A DNA stretch of 64,000 nucleotides, from assembly GCA_000733355.1 (NCBI GenBank), contig JNVV01000010.1, forward strand, positions 414,324 through 478,323. Direction: 5' to 3'. The notes below the pieces were generated by a model. That model saw only the letters and a list, made by a program, of their open reading frames with translations, had not been told where the DNA came from and did no database searches. The DNA comes from Falciphora oryzae. Its lineage: Eukaryota > Ascomycota > Sordariomycetes > Magnaporthales > Magnaporthaceae. The position numbers were made by a program, and so were the translations under genes. Below, piece after piece: positions 21,183 to 32,867 of the stretch; the stretch's first letter is position 1; each line of letters starts with the position of its first letter.

Positions 21183-22322
21183 ATGAAAGGCTTATTCGCG
21201 CTTCTGCTCGTGCCCCTGGCCCTCGCGGCGCCGACCCCCGAGGCTGGCGAGCTCGTGGAGCGCCAGGCGGCCCAGAGCATCGATGCTCTCATCAAGGCCA
21301 AGGGGAAGCTGTACTACGGCACGGCCACCGACCAGGGCCGTCTTGGCCAAGGAAAGAACGCGGCTATTATCCAGGCCAATTTTGGCCAGGTCACGCCCGA
21401 GAACTCCATGAAGTGGGAATCGCTCGAGCGCAACAGGGGACAGTACAACTGGGGCCAGGCCGACTATCTGGTGGACGTACGTGATCCTGGGAATTAAAGA
21501 AAAAAAAAGAAGCAAGAAAGGGCATTTTCAGCTAACCCCGAGAGCGATGAACAGTGGGCCGTCAAGAACAACAAGTCGATCCGTGGCCACACCCTCGTCT
21601 GGCACTCGCAGCTCCCCGGCTGGGTCAACAACATCAACAACCGGGCCGACCTCACCAAGGTGATCCAGGACCACGTTGCTACCGTCGTGGGCCGCTGGAA
21701 GGGCAAGATCCGAGCCTGGGTAAGCTACCAAACCGCTGACAGTATCGCATCCCCAAGTCCCGGACTGACCCTGTTTTCCGTTTCCTAGGACGTCCTCAAC
21801 GAGATCTTCAACGAGGACGGCACGCTCCGGCAGTCCGTCTTCTCGCGCGTGCTGGGCGAGGACTTTGTGCGTATCACGTTCGAGGCGGCGCGCAAGGCCG
21901 ACCCGAACGCGGTGCTGTACATCAACGACTACAACCTCGACAACCCCAACGCGGCCAAGCTGACGCGGGGCATGGTGGCCAACGTCAAGAAGTGGATCGC
22001 GCAGGGCATCCCCATCGACGGCATCGGCACGCAGGGCCACCTGCAGTCCGGCCAGGGCAACGCCCTCGCCCAGGCCATCAAGGCCCTGGCCGACACGGGC
22101 GTCAAGGAGGTCGCCGTCACGGAGCTCGACATCCAGAACAACAACGCCAACGACTACGCCGCCGTCACCAAGGGCTGCCTTGCCGTCAAGTCGTGCGTCG
22201 GCATCACCGTCTGGGGTGTGCGCGACCAGGACTCGTGGCGGCCCCAGGGCAACCCGCTCCTGTTCGACAGCAGCTTCAACCCCAAGGCCAGCTACAACGC
22301 CATCGTCCAGGCGCTTCAGTGA
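21183..22322 (+). CDS. Secreted endo-1,4-beta-xylanase, glycoside hydrolase family 10
   Basis: Exons are 21183-21476, 21555-21719 and 21789-22322, giving 330 aa. The protein starts with a signal peptide ([17 protein letters not shown]) and a short propeptide region ending near VERQ. The mature part is a bare GH10 (beta/alpha)8 barrel without a carbohydrate-binding module. Motifs: NSMKWES and [14 protein letters not shown] in the substrate cleft, WDVLNE with the acid/base E158, and VTELDIQ with the nucleophile E265; the tail carries [11 protein letters not shown]. The enzyme hydrolyses xylan internally, outside the cell, with retention. For intron 1 I use the acceptor at 21554 because it gives YLVD+[11 protein letters not shown], the standard GH10 sequence; the earlier AG would insert residues or shift the frame. 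Confidence 0.96.
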
Positions 22323-24454
22323 GGCGCTTGTGTTGCCCGCAAGTCGCTGGGACTGGTGGACGGCGAGTCGGGCCGGCACGGCAGCCAGGACGCAAATTGG
22401 AGCGCACAGCCTTCCTTTTATACGTCTGTTTTGACAAACGTGCCCGCCTGGGTTGGTACATACCTACCTAGGTAGTTGCTTTTCTCCGTATATACTTTCT
22501 GCTTGTATATATTTACAGATTGTGGATGACGCACCCGCTTGTCTTTCTAGAACCTCGTACCTTGGTGAAATGTCTTGAGCGAATGTCCACCTTGCGGACC
22601 TGCATACCCAGAGGGCCCTGCCTGCTAAGTGCCTATCTGAAGAACGGCACAATGTCACATAGGATCTGGCTCGCCGCCAGCAATTCCTGTCAAAGCCGAT
22701 GGTCTCCATGATCGCTTCTTTGCCCTTCACGGCCAGGTACTGTGGTAGAAGCCGTGGGAGCAGCATAGCCACTCACTGCCCCAGGGACCATGTCCGTGCT
22801 TACTCAACAAGACAATGAGCATTGGCAAAGAGCCTCATGACTCCGATAATTAAGATAATCGGTGGCTGCGAAGTATGTGGTCTAGGAACTGTGATACTGC
22901 TGGCCTACAGCTGGGGATGTGGCTTCTTGGCACCTGCCCCTTTTTCAGGGGTATTAGTCCAGACAAACAAAGAAAGGCGGCACATACTGGGACACAAATG
23001 ACATCACAAATTTGTGGCACTCCTAATTGTCAGTTCTGCTGGCTGCCCAATGGACCACCAGGGTCCAATCGGCTACAAGACTGCCTGCCGTTCTGGAGAG
23101 TCACGAGGGCCGGACCAATCACACCGGAATCTCAGGGGCTCATAGCCGAAAAGGAGAGAGAGATGAACAAGGAGAAAAAAAATATGTATTTAAGGGAAAG
23201 AGGTATCTACAAGGCCTGTAGAGTGGCGGGCATCAGCAATAGCCCCTCCGTGCAGACGATAGTATCGCTCTCCCCCAAAGAAACCACCGCCCCTCCCTCG
23301 ATCCCGCCACAGCTTGGATGTTGAACCTTAAACGTCGAGGCTAGCCTGGCGATCGAGGTCTCCCGGACGGGACCCGATGCCAAAGAAGCTGAAGCATCCT
23401 CGCACTTTTGCCCACACTCTGGTCACTGCGATGTCGATGCTAGCTTCTTCCTCCGCGGCTCGCGGACCAAAGAGCCGCTGCTCCAAGTCAACGCAAACGC
23501 CGCGCTTTCCCCTTTTTTTTTCTTGGACTTCACGAACCGAGAGCGAAGTGGGGGTTTCCGGGCCCAATAGGATGGGGGATGGGGACCTGATCTTCTGCCT
23601 ATCGAGCATAGCGACCTCAGGCAGCCGGCTGAAGCATACCCGCTGAGCGGACGGGAGGTGAGTGCTTGTCCAGGCGGGCGGTCTAGGAACTTGACATTTT
23701 CCAACATTCCCTGGTGCCCGGCGCAGATCAAGAACGCCGCATTCCGCGCTCGGTTGATCAGTCAGGTTCAAAATCAAGCCCCGTCCCTCAACCTCATCGC
23801 CGACTGTATCGAAAATCTCGGCTTTGGGTCGTTTTCCGCTGAGAAGGCGCAGACGACTAAGGAGGAAGTTATTGCTATCACCAATGGGGTATCCTGAGAA
23901 GGCAGCTGCCGGCGAAGGAGAGGGATGTCGGGAACAGTCGCGATTGTAGGGACGTCTGTAGCTGGGGCAGCAAAAGTTAGTAGAATCGGGAGTGAATTGA
24001 GCGGCAGCTAGATCTATCTGTCCGACAGGAGATATCGAGCAGTCGAGATGCATGGCACTGAAACCACCTCAATATTTCTGGCGGCGTTGTGCCTACTAAA
24101 AACATGAATATGAACCTAAAAACGAAGGAGCAGGTTGAGGGGAAGCTCTGCAGCGCCTGCCGCGCAGCACGAATTCGCTGTCACCAAGTCAGGAAGGAGC
24201 TTGCGTAATCCACAATCGCGTCAGTCCACCACTCCCCGTCTCCCCTCGAAATCTCGCTGGCAGATGTGGCATTTTATCGTGGCAGGCTTCCATTGGCGTC
24301 TTCTATTTTTCTCCCCGTTGTTCCTCGTCTGGGCCTTTGATCGCTCCCGGAACCGAGAGAGAAATCCCCAGGGCCTTTATGTGTAAAGGCGAGAGTCATC
24401 AATTGCTGAGTCCTTGGAAGCAAAAATAAAATAGAATAAACTACACGGTGAAAG
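22323..24454. other. Intergenic region (xylanase / S9 peptidase)
   Basis: 2.1 kb. The first 300 bp should hold the xylanase 3' UTR. Two medium open frames occur, 22875-23324 (+) and 23328-24053 (-). The second is listed separately as doubtful; the first has no recognisable domain. No tRNA or mobile element seen. Confidence 0.45.
23328..24053 (-). CDS. Doubtful hypothetical protein
   Basis: An uninterrupted 241-codon frame on the minus strand with ordinary amino-acid composition in its middle (AEIFDTVGDEVEGRGLILNL) but no domain, signal or homology that I recognise. It lies in an otherwise empty 2.1-kb spacer. In GC-rich DNA frames of this length arise by chance, so it may be noise or a small orphan gene. 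Splice sites were not needed to keep it open. Confidence 0.25.
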   Translation of the reverse strand: MHLDCSISPVGQIDLAAAQFTPDSTNFCCPSYRRPYNRDCSRHPSPSPAAAFSGYPIGDSNNFLLSRLRLLSGKRPKAEIFDTVGDEVEGRGLILNLTDQPSAECGVLDLRRAPGNVGKCQVPRPPAWTSTHLPSAQRVCFSRLPEVAMLDRQKIRSPSPILLGPETPTSLSVREVQEKKRGKRGVCVDLEQRLFGPRAAEEEASIDIAVTRVWAKVRGCFSFFGIGSRPGDLDRQASLDV

Positions 24455-27048
24455 ATGGTGGTCAAGCAGAAACTTACACCCGAGTCCTTCCTGAGCGCTC
24501 CGCGCCGGAGCGCTGCCGTCCCCAACCAGGACGGCACCCTGGCTTTTTTCACCGTCTCGACTCACGCTTTCGGCGGTGGCGAGGACGGACGCGGGAAAAC
24601 GGCGCAGGACCTTGTTATTGTGAGCCTTGAATCTGGCGGCACTTACACCCTGAGCAGCGGCTCCGACATCCACGACGTGGCATGGATCCCCGGCGACAAG
24701 CATCCGTCCGGCGGCGGCTCCCTGCTATGGCTCGAGTCCACCGCCAAGGGGGAGGGAGACGGCGAGACCCGGATGAGGGTCGTCACGCCGCGCGCCCCGT
24801 CGTTGGCGCTCTCGACCGAGGACATGGACCCAAGCTCCGGCTCGCACTACATTGCCGGCGTCATTCCGGCCCCCGTCCAGGCGCTCAAGCTTTGCGCTCT
24901 TGAGGACGGCTCTGTCGCATGTGCCGTTATTGCAAGGGTGGCACCAGGCGGCAGCATGTTCAACAACGTAGCAGCCCCGAAAAGAGAATCCACAGCCAGG
25001 ATCTACGACGGGTGGAACGTGCGAGAGGTGAGGTCGCCCTTGGAAGCCATTCTCGTCTTGTAACAAGGCCGCCGCCATCTTGCTTGCTGACAAAAGGCAG
25101 TGGGACACGTACGCCAAGCCTCAGAAACACTCCATCTGGTATTCGAAACTGGTCAAAGACTTCCATGGAAGATGGAAGCTGGCCGGGCCGTTCCGAAACG
25201 CCCTCCGCAGCACAGACCTGGACACCCCTGACAGCATATATGAGCCTGGTGATGCTGGCAGCGTCTACGATCTTGGCCCAAAGGGGATCGCCTTCTCAGC
25301 CCGAAGCCCAAGCCCACTCGCGAGCGGTAATCGCATTCTGTCCTGCTCAGATGTCTATTTCTTGCCCCTCGAGTCCTTCGTCGCGGAGGAGGACCTCATC
25401 CCCGGCCTCGGCATCAGCAACGTAACGCGTCAGCACCCACAGCCCATCAAAATCAGCATGCTAGAAAATGCACAAGAGGGGTGGTGCTTCAACGTGCGCT
25501 TCTCGCCCGACGGCACCATGCTGGCCTTCCTCAAAGCCCCAGTCACCTGCTACCCGGACATGCGCCTTTTTATCGCGCATATCGACCCGCCCGCAGCCCT
25601 CTCGTCTAGTCTTTCCGGTCCTTCTTTCCCTGCATTCGACATCCTTGGCACCTGGGACTTGCGCCCATCGCAGTTCGAGTACCACCCATCCGGCAAGTCC
25701 ATTCTCGTCATGGCGGACGAGTCCGGCTGCGTGGTGCTGTACAGCTTGCCCCTGAGAGACCACGCCCCTGGCCCCAGCCTCCTGTTTCGCCCCCGTGGCG
25801 GTAGCGTCCATGGGTTCCACGCGATCCCCGACGCAACAAACCACCGAGCGACCCCAGCGACAGCGGGCCAGCTGCTCGTATCGTCGAGCAGCTTCACCGA
25901 GAGTAGCGTCTTCCAGATAGTCGACTGCGATAGCAGCGCCCACGACTTTGAGCCTGTCCTGCTGGCCACGGGGCCACGCCATGGTGCCCGCTTTGACCTT
26001 TCACGCGCACGCCAGATTTCCGAGATATACTTCGAGGGCGGTGGCGATTATTGTGTTCAGGCCTTCGTTGTAAAGCCCAGCGATTTTGACGCGAGCAAGA
26101 AGTATCCCGTCATACTCCTTGTGCATGGCGGGCCGGCGGATGCGAGCCGGGACATATGGCACATGCGTGTAAGTTATTGGAACCCATACATATACGCGCA
26201 ATCAACTACTAGCACTATAATGACTAATGCGAGTTATCGCTGCCCGGGCAGTGGAGCCCAGCGGTATGGGCCGAGCAAGGCTACGTCGTTGTCTTGCCCA
26301 ACATCACAGGCAGCGTCGGGTTCGGCATCGACTTCGCCACAGGGATATTTGGAGAATGGGGAGGCCGGCCGTACAGGGATCTCGCGAACTGCATAGAATA
26401 CTTGAAAGATATTCCTTACATCGACATAGAAAGGGCTGCGGTCGCAGGCGCTAGCTATGGCGGCTACATGGTGAACTGGATATTGGGCCAGCCACTCGCA
26501 CGCAAGGTAGGTCTCACCATCAGCCAGACGATTCTCAGCCAGTGTACTCTGCCCCCTGGCTGGACTTGCCCAACTCAACGCTAACAATCTGAAAACCACA
26601 CCCACAGTTCAAGGCGGCCGTCTGTCAGGACGGCATCTTCAACCTACCGCAAACAATGCTGCAGCAAGACATGGCCGGCGACGTGGGCGAGTTCGGCGGC
26701 CCGTCGTTCCCGTGGACCGGCCCCGGCGGCGCCATCGACGGCCTGGACGAATGGAACCCGGCGCGGCCGGACCTACTGCCCAACTGGGCGCAGGCCCCGC
26801 CGACGCTGGTCATCCACGGCGAGCGCGACTACCGCGCCCCCATCACGGAAGGGCTGGCCGCGTTCCGGACGCTGCAGGTCATGGGCGTGCCCAGCCGTCT
26901 GCTCACGTTCCCGGACGAGGGCCACTGGGTCCAGAAGCCCGAGAACGCACTCGAGTTGCATCGTGTCCTGTTTGACTGGCTCAAGCGGCACATTGGCGCT
27001 GGTCCGGATGCACCAGTCATCCCAGATGCCGCCAGCACCTCCCATTGA
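24455..27048 (+). CDS. S9-family serine peptidase, dipeptidyl-peptidase V type
   Basis: Exons are 24455-25027, 25101-26168, 26252-26506 and 26608-27048, giving 778 aa; all introns are phase 0 (73, 83 and 101 bp). The N-terminal part (about residues 1-510) is the predicted beta-propeller lid; the C-terminal part is an alpha/beta hydrolase. The triad is visible: S615 in GASYGGYM, D706 in HGERDYRAP and H738 in DEGHWV. Family S9C enzymes remove X-Ala and similar dipeptides or act as acylaminoacyl-type peptidases. Unlike secreted Aspergillus DppV, this protein starts MVVKQKLTPESFLSAP with no signal peptide, so I infer an intracellular enzyme. The propeller has several low-similarity loops (Ser/Pro-rich near residue 360-380). 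The exact peptide specificity cannot be read from sequence. Confidence 0.92.
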
Positions 27049-27741
27049 TCTTAAGATTGCGCGAAGGGGCACGGGTTCACCCCCGTTCAGGTCGTTTTTG
27101 TACACGATCCAGCCGTATTTGAAAATACCTGACTGCCCACGGGCTTCTTTAAACATCGCTAGACTCGATGGCAGTCATACAGAAGCACAGGGCTTATCGG
27201 GTTACAGAAATCCCGCAGCTTCCATAATGTAATGTAACATGGCCTATAATGTATTCTACGCCACATCCACGGCGTGCGGCCGATCAAGAAGACCAAGATC
27301 TGTAAATGCAGCTTGGGGCCAGCATTTTGGAACCACTGACATGATCAAGGACCCCGCAAATAATGGCCAATCGCTACAGATTCGCGAGCTCTCGCTTGCG
27401 ACATATCCAGACGTAACTCGGGTGTCATTGATTTGACGAACAAACATGCTTCGCACGCTACATACCTGTGGGAGGAGACGGCGAAAGTAGAGACCGACGA
27501 GATGAGACAAAAAGCAAAAAGTTTGGAAGCAAAGGAAAAAAAAAAAAAAAAAAAAAAAGTCAACGTGGAAGCGGAAAAACTAGGACGGCAAAGCAGGAAG
27601 GCGAAGGGAAGGAAAAACAGGTTTCCGGCCTGATGCATCTTCTCTAGCCCCAAGCCCCCAGGAGTTACCAGCAACACACACCGGCATACTCTTCTGGATC
27701 GCGGTGCCCCATGTGGCCAGCTTTGCCCGTATCATGACCTC
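27049..27741. other. Convergent 3' region (S9 peptidase / Yvc1)
   Basis: 693 bp between converging stops. It holds a 23-nt A-run (27536-27558) and nothing else that I recognise. Confidence 0.6.
27536..27558. repeat. Poly(A) tract
   Basis: Run of 23 A in the 3' spacer between two converging genes. Confidence 0.9.
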
Positions 27742-30505
27742 CTAGGCCGATTTCTGCTCCTGCATGGCCAGGACAAGCTCTGTGAGCCTGTCGATCTTGA
27801 TTGACAGCTCCTGGATCCTGACATCTGCCTCGCTAGGAGCGTCGATCATCGTGTCCTCGCCGAGGAGCTGCGGGACCGCCGAGTGGAACTCGGTCGAGCT
27901 GACAGGGCGAGGCGACCGGCGGTTAGAGCCGCCATGCGACTGACGCCTTCCGATTCCCGGGCGACCGGCGATCCGCTTCCTGTATGCAGGGATCCGCTTG
28001 GAATCTACGCGAGGGCCTTTGAAGCCGGCAAAGTCGTCCATTTTGTCGAGATGGCCGCGGATGAGCTCGTAAAGCTTGATAGCGCCGACGATCGGCCAGT
28101 GGGTAGCCTTGAGGAGCCAGATGCGCGCAGCGCGGAACTTGTGATCCGAGGGAAGGAAGAGGCGCAGCGGGCGGAATATGACGAGGGCGAGGAGGTTGAA
28201 CGGCGGGTAGAAATGCGTGAGCCGGTTGCTAGTCGAGGCCTCTAGCACGTACACGCTGTAGACGTAAAGGTACTCCTCGCGAGCATGGCTGATGACGCGT
28301 GAGAAGCTGTTGCTCAGCATACCCGTGAGTGAGCCCATCAGCAGGATCGAGCTGAGCGTGATAAAGATCAGCATGAGGGGAGGCCCAAAGACTTCATCGA
28401 TATCCGACATGATCTCGAAGCCAACGAAGCTGCTTCCGAAAAAGATCTTGGTCAAGATCATGGTCATGGACGCCAGAGGATATCGGTCCCGCCCAATAAG
28501 AGAGAATGTGGTGAGAAAGCCCAGGTAAACAATGACGACTTTCGCAGAAGTTAGTGTTCTGTCAACGCAGTCACTTTATGTGGCAGGAAATCACATACCG
28601 AGCACCATGAATTTAATAAAGTCCTGTGATTACAAAGAAGTTAGTCGACACATCATCGAGGAGACGTAACCAATATAGACGTGGAGGAGAATCACCCTGA
28701 GCATTGCTTTGAAGCACGGTAAAAGGGTACCCCAGTATGGGCTTAGACTCAGGACCGAAGCGATCCTCGGCACCATGAAGAGAGCCTCGAGCGAGAGGAT
28801 ATCGAATGACAGCTCTATCAGGTATCGGTCGCCTTTGTACAGTCCCACAGCGCGCAGTGTGGCAAATGTGATGCCGATAAGGAGCATGATCATGTCGAAA
28901 AGGTTCCAGACATCTGTCGTGTAAAAGATCGATCCGGCGTCGATTAGCTCGCTTAATTCGTCGTAGAAAAAAGCGGCAAACCAGATATACAGCACCGTTT
29001 CGAGCGGGGTGATATGGCTGTCGCTGCGCTCGTATAAAACCGCATAGTAAAGACAGAGGAACGAGGCAAAGAAGACGACCTCAAACGACTTGAGATACTT
29101 GGGCACACGCAGCCGCGAAAAGGGGTCGGCGGTGCTATGCTTGTAAAAGCGAGGCTTCTTGACGGTGTGAATCGAGAGCTCGTCCCAGAAAATGATGTCT
29201 CCGTTCCAGATTCCCGTGACAATTTTCTGAACAATGTCCTGGCTGAGGAAACGTTTGGCGTCTGCGATGGCGGCGATCTCAAGGGCGTTGAGCGAGATGA
29301 AGGCCCTCGTGGGGTCCTCGTCGTCCTCATCCTCATCATCGTCCTCGCGACCCATGGTCATGGTGAGGCGGGAGAGCGACTGGAGTAACTGGTACTTCTT
29401 GGCGCTGCTGCCCGGGCGAGGGGGTGTACGACGAGAAGAACCGGGGATGGCAGGGGCAGACCAGGCCGAGGGCGAAGTCTGGGGCAGGAGGGTGGTGGTC
29501 TCGTCAGGGTGGCCGCCGCCATTCTCCTCGTCACGAGGCAATCTGCCCATCCCATTGCCGGCTGGGCCGTTGTCATTGTTGTCGTGCTCGTCATCCTCCG
29601 GGTCTGGGATCTCGTAGAGGCAGTACTCGACAGCCTCCCTCTCGGAAAGGTGAGTGAGAAAACGCCAGGCCACTATCTCACAGGCATTGGCACGGGCTTC
29701 ACCAAGCGTCTTCTCGCCGCTTTCACAGTTGACAGCATAGTGCCACTTGAGGGCACTGTAATAGTGGGTAATAAATGGAACGGGCCGCGGGTGAGTGTGT
29801 CAGCAAATGGCGGCCGCACTCGACCGTTCTCGTCTCCTTGTTTCTCTTGGCGATCTCGAATGCAGATAGGGTGCAGGGATGATGTGAGTTTAGGTAGGGG
29901 TGGGAGGGAGTGCGGAGTGCGGGGGCTAGGTCGAGATGATGATTTCCAGCGCCGTGGAAATCGGCCCCTAGGGAACTGGGCTGTTGGGGTTTGGGGGTGG
30001 GTGGAAAGCCATTGCGCATACGCCAAGGCGCGTCACGTATTACGTATCGCAAACACGCCCCGCGTACCCAGCGAACCGGGAGCCCACATGGCACCCATCA
30101 ATGGCATCCAGGCAGCCCAATCGAGGTCGTACGCCGAGATATAGAAAGAGGAGAACCTACAGGAGAGCGTTGACTATGGCCTTGTTGTTGCACTCGGCGG
30201 TCAGGTGCGAGACCAGGGCGCGAAGGCCGTCGCCGGCCGAGGTCGTCCGGAGTTGCTCAAACGAGCAGGGCAGAGTAACCACTTCGGCAATGTAGCTGCC
30301 CGCCGCAGGAGACGTCCGTTAGCAAGAGAAAGTACCCCAGGCGAGTGAGGGCGCCCTACATGGAGACCTTCTTGACAACCACCCGGAAGCTGTCGTCGTC
30401 GTCGATGTCGGGCAGCTCGCACTCTGCGATCTTCTCGAGCGGCGACGGCGTCCGCTGGCGGCTTCCTGGCTCGGCTCGTGGCCGTGCCCTGACCCTGAGC
30501 GGCAT
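27742..30505 (-). CDS. YVC1: TRP-type vacuolar cation channel (Yvc1/TRPY1)
   Basis: Exons on the minus strand are 30505-30360, 30295-30161, 29755-28696, 28623-28599 (25 nt) and 28538-27742, giving 720 aa. Yeast Yvc1 releases Ca2+ from the vacuole; this protein shares its plan. There is a soluble N-terminal domain (IYIAEVVTLPCSFEQLR, ALKWHYAVNCESGEKTLGEA), a Ser/Pro/acidic insert with a run of Asp/Glu (DDDEDEDDEDP), six or so membrane segments starting at SFEVVFFASFLCLYYAVL, a pore region near TKIFFGSSFVGFEIM, a last segment (LMLIFITLSSILLMGSL) and a cytosolic tail ending in a coiled-coil-like helix. I place the third donor at 28695 (GTGATT) because it yields KAMLR+DFIKFMVL, the family sequence. 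Intron 2 is long (405 bp). The start Met is the first in the frame and is less certain. Confidence 0.9.
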
Positions 30506-31425
30506 TGGGTAAACAGCTCGAGAAGGCGCGAGACTCGGAGGTTGATTCGAGAGATTCTTTCCCCCAAAGTCGCCAAATTATCGACGAGGTCTTCTTTCTT
30601 TTGGGTGTGGAGTTGTAGGGAAAGCTTGGGAGCCGCCCGTCCAGGCCAGAACACGAGCAATTCACTGTGATCAGTGCAGCAAGTCAATGCACATCGACCA
30701 AGCCCGAGCACCAAGGCACGAACGCCTCTCCGCCCCACCGCGTCCGCGCCGCGCAGGCCTCCACCGACTTGAAAACCTGGTCTACCCCAGCTTCGAACAG
30801 CGCTAACGTTTCCCCGCCGCCCACTTGACCTCTCCGACTAGGAGTCGCTTACCCGCTTCATCCTTGATCTTCACGCTGTGCTACCGTTCGGGCCAGTCGT
30901 TTCTCTGAATCGCGTGGGAAATTTTTCTGCGTGTCGGGAGGTGGGCAAAGGCATTGCACTCGTGATGTTTTTTGCTGCCAAGATGACCATGCACCGTCCA
31001 TGCGAAAGCTTGGGTTCTTACTCTTGCGGCACATCCAAGACCGCCAAAGGGCGGAAAGGCCTATGGTCACGTTTTTGGACTTGGCGGAGCCATTCATCAT
31101 TTCCCCTCTTCCGACAGACACCTGCTGTCGTAGACTGCCGACATGCACATACGCGGACAACGGCCGCCTCGGCCTAGGTAACCCAAGGATCCCACCTGCC
31201 TTTCGGGGATGGCACGAGGGGCCGAAGGTGGACTCTCAGGGCGCTGCGAATGCGGAAAAACAAAGGCATGCCATCGAGTAGTGGAGAGTATTGAATTCAG
31301 TATAAATACATGTCGGCAGCTCGGCAGATTGACAAAATGCACCTCTTGTCGTCCTTCGGTCCCCAGCTCCGGCCGCCTGTCTCGTCCCTTGCTGCCTCCT
31401 CGCCTGTGAGCTCATACCAGCCGCT
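30506..31425. other. Divergent region (Yvc1 / mannanase)
   Basis: 920 bp containing both promoters. A TATAAATA lies at 31301. Short open frames (31097-31342 and others) look like noise. Confidence 0.55.
31301..31308 (+). promoter_or_regulatory. TATA box of mannanase gene
   Basis: TATAAATA 118 bp upstream of the ATG at 31426, a near-consensus TATA box on the coding strand. Confidence 0.5.
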
Positions 31426-32867
31426 ATGAAAAGTCTCGGTGCTGCAACGGCTCTGCTACTCTCCCTGGCCGCCTCCGCTGCCAGTAGCTTGGTCGAGAAG
31501 AGGGAGACCGCGGCCACCAGAAATAATACCTTCCCTTCGGTGGACGGCCTCAAGTTCAATATCGACGGCGTGACGAAGTACTATGCGGGCACCAACTCGT
31601 ATTGGATCTCGTTTCTGGAGAACCCGGCCGACGTTGATGTGGTCCTCGACAACCTCGTCCGGTCCGGGCTGAAGGTGCTCAGGATCTGGGGATTCAACGA
31701 CGTCAACACCAAGCCGAAGGACGGAAGCCCCTATTTCCAATATCTCTCCTCCTCTGGCTCCGAGATCAACACAGGCCCTAGCGGGCTGCAGCGCCTTGAC
31801 GCCGTGGTTGCCTCGGCCGAGAAGCGAGGGGTCAAGCTAATCATTAATTTCGTCAACAACTGGGACGACTACGGCGGCATCAAAGCCTACACCAACGCCT
31901 TTGGTGGCGACCACAACGGATGGTTCACCAACGCCAAAGCTCAAGCGCAGTACCGGGCCTACACCCAGGCCGTCGTTTCTCGCTACGCCAAAAGCCCCAG
32001 CATATTCTCGTGGCAGCTGGCCAACGAGCCGCGGTGCAGGTTCTGCAGCACCGATGTGATATACAAGTGGGCGGATGAGACATCCCGCTATATCAAGTCT
32101 CTCGACCCAGACCACATGGTCTCTCTCGGCGACGAAGGGTTCGGCTTACCAGGGGGGAACATCCTGACTCTGTACCCCTATTCCACCCTCGAGGGCGTCG
32201 ACTTTGCCCGGAACCTCGAGATCAAGACACTGGACTTTGGAACGTTTCACTGGTACCCAGAATCATGTGCGTGCTCGCACGTTCGACTTGTCTCATCCTA
32301 CCACACAGGACTCTCGTCTCTTGCATGCTTCTAGACACTCCCAGCTCAAAGTACTGACGCCTGGCTGGTTTTTAAACAGGGTTTCAACTCAAGAGTGCCG
32401 GTGCCGACTGGGTCAAGAACCACGCTGCAGCCTGCAAGAAGGCCGGAAAGCCTTGCCTGTTTGAAGAGTGTACGTCTCCTTACATTCATCGCTACCCCGG
32501 GCAATATTCCCCGCACACAGCACCAAGGGTGCAAACATGTGCGGTGGCCAGACGAACTGACATGAAGTATTTGTCGCTGCTATCCAGATGGATCAAGGAG
32601 TGATCACTGTAAACACGAGAAGCCCTGGCAAAACGCTGCCATAAGCTCCGAGGGAAACGCTGTTGATCTCTTCTGGCAGTGGGGAGACACGATCAGCACC
32701 GGCAGGACGCATGACGACACCTATACTATTTGTATGCTTGTTTCCCAGTCCCTCTTCTTGATTGCCTGTCGGCTAACCATGGGCTTCCTGAAATGACAGA
32801 CTACGGCTCGAGCGATGCGGAATGCATTGTGACGGACCACGTCAAAGCCATCAACGCCATGTCGTGA
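31426..32867 (+). CDS. Secreted endo-1,4-beta-mannanase, glycoside hydrolase family 5 (subfamily 7-like)
   Basis: Exons are 31426-32266, 32380-32469, 32588-32731 and 32800-32867, giving 380 aa. The signal peptide ([20 protein letters not shown]) is followed by VEKR, a Kex2-type propeptide site. The barrel shows mannanase motifs: YYAGTNSYW near the start, [18 protein letters not shown] with acid/base E201, and [11 protein letters not shown]. The nucleophile is in CLFEEYG (E309/E310), assembled by the exon 2-3 join. The tail has FWQWGD and ends [10 protein letters not shown]. The enzyme cleaves beta-mannan internally, outside the cell. No carbohydrate-binding module is present. Each splice restores the family sequence (PES+WFQLKSAG, FEE+YGSRSD, YTI+YYGSSD), so the model is firm. 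Confidence 0.95.

Noticed and set aside
21477..21554. Earlier acceptor (TTTTCAG at about 21534) for xylanase intron 1
   Set aside because: It breaks the frame or adds residues; the acceptor at 21554 gives the exact family sequence.
21528..22379. 283-codon open frame antisense to the GH10 xylanase
   Set aside because: Composition shadow of a certain xylanase; it also ignores its introns.
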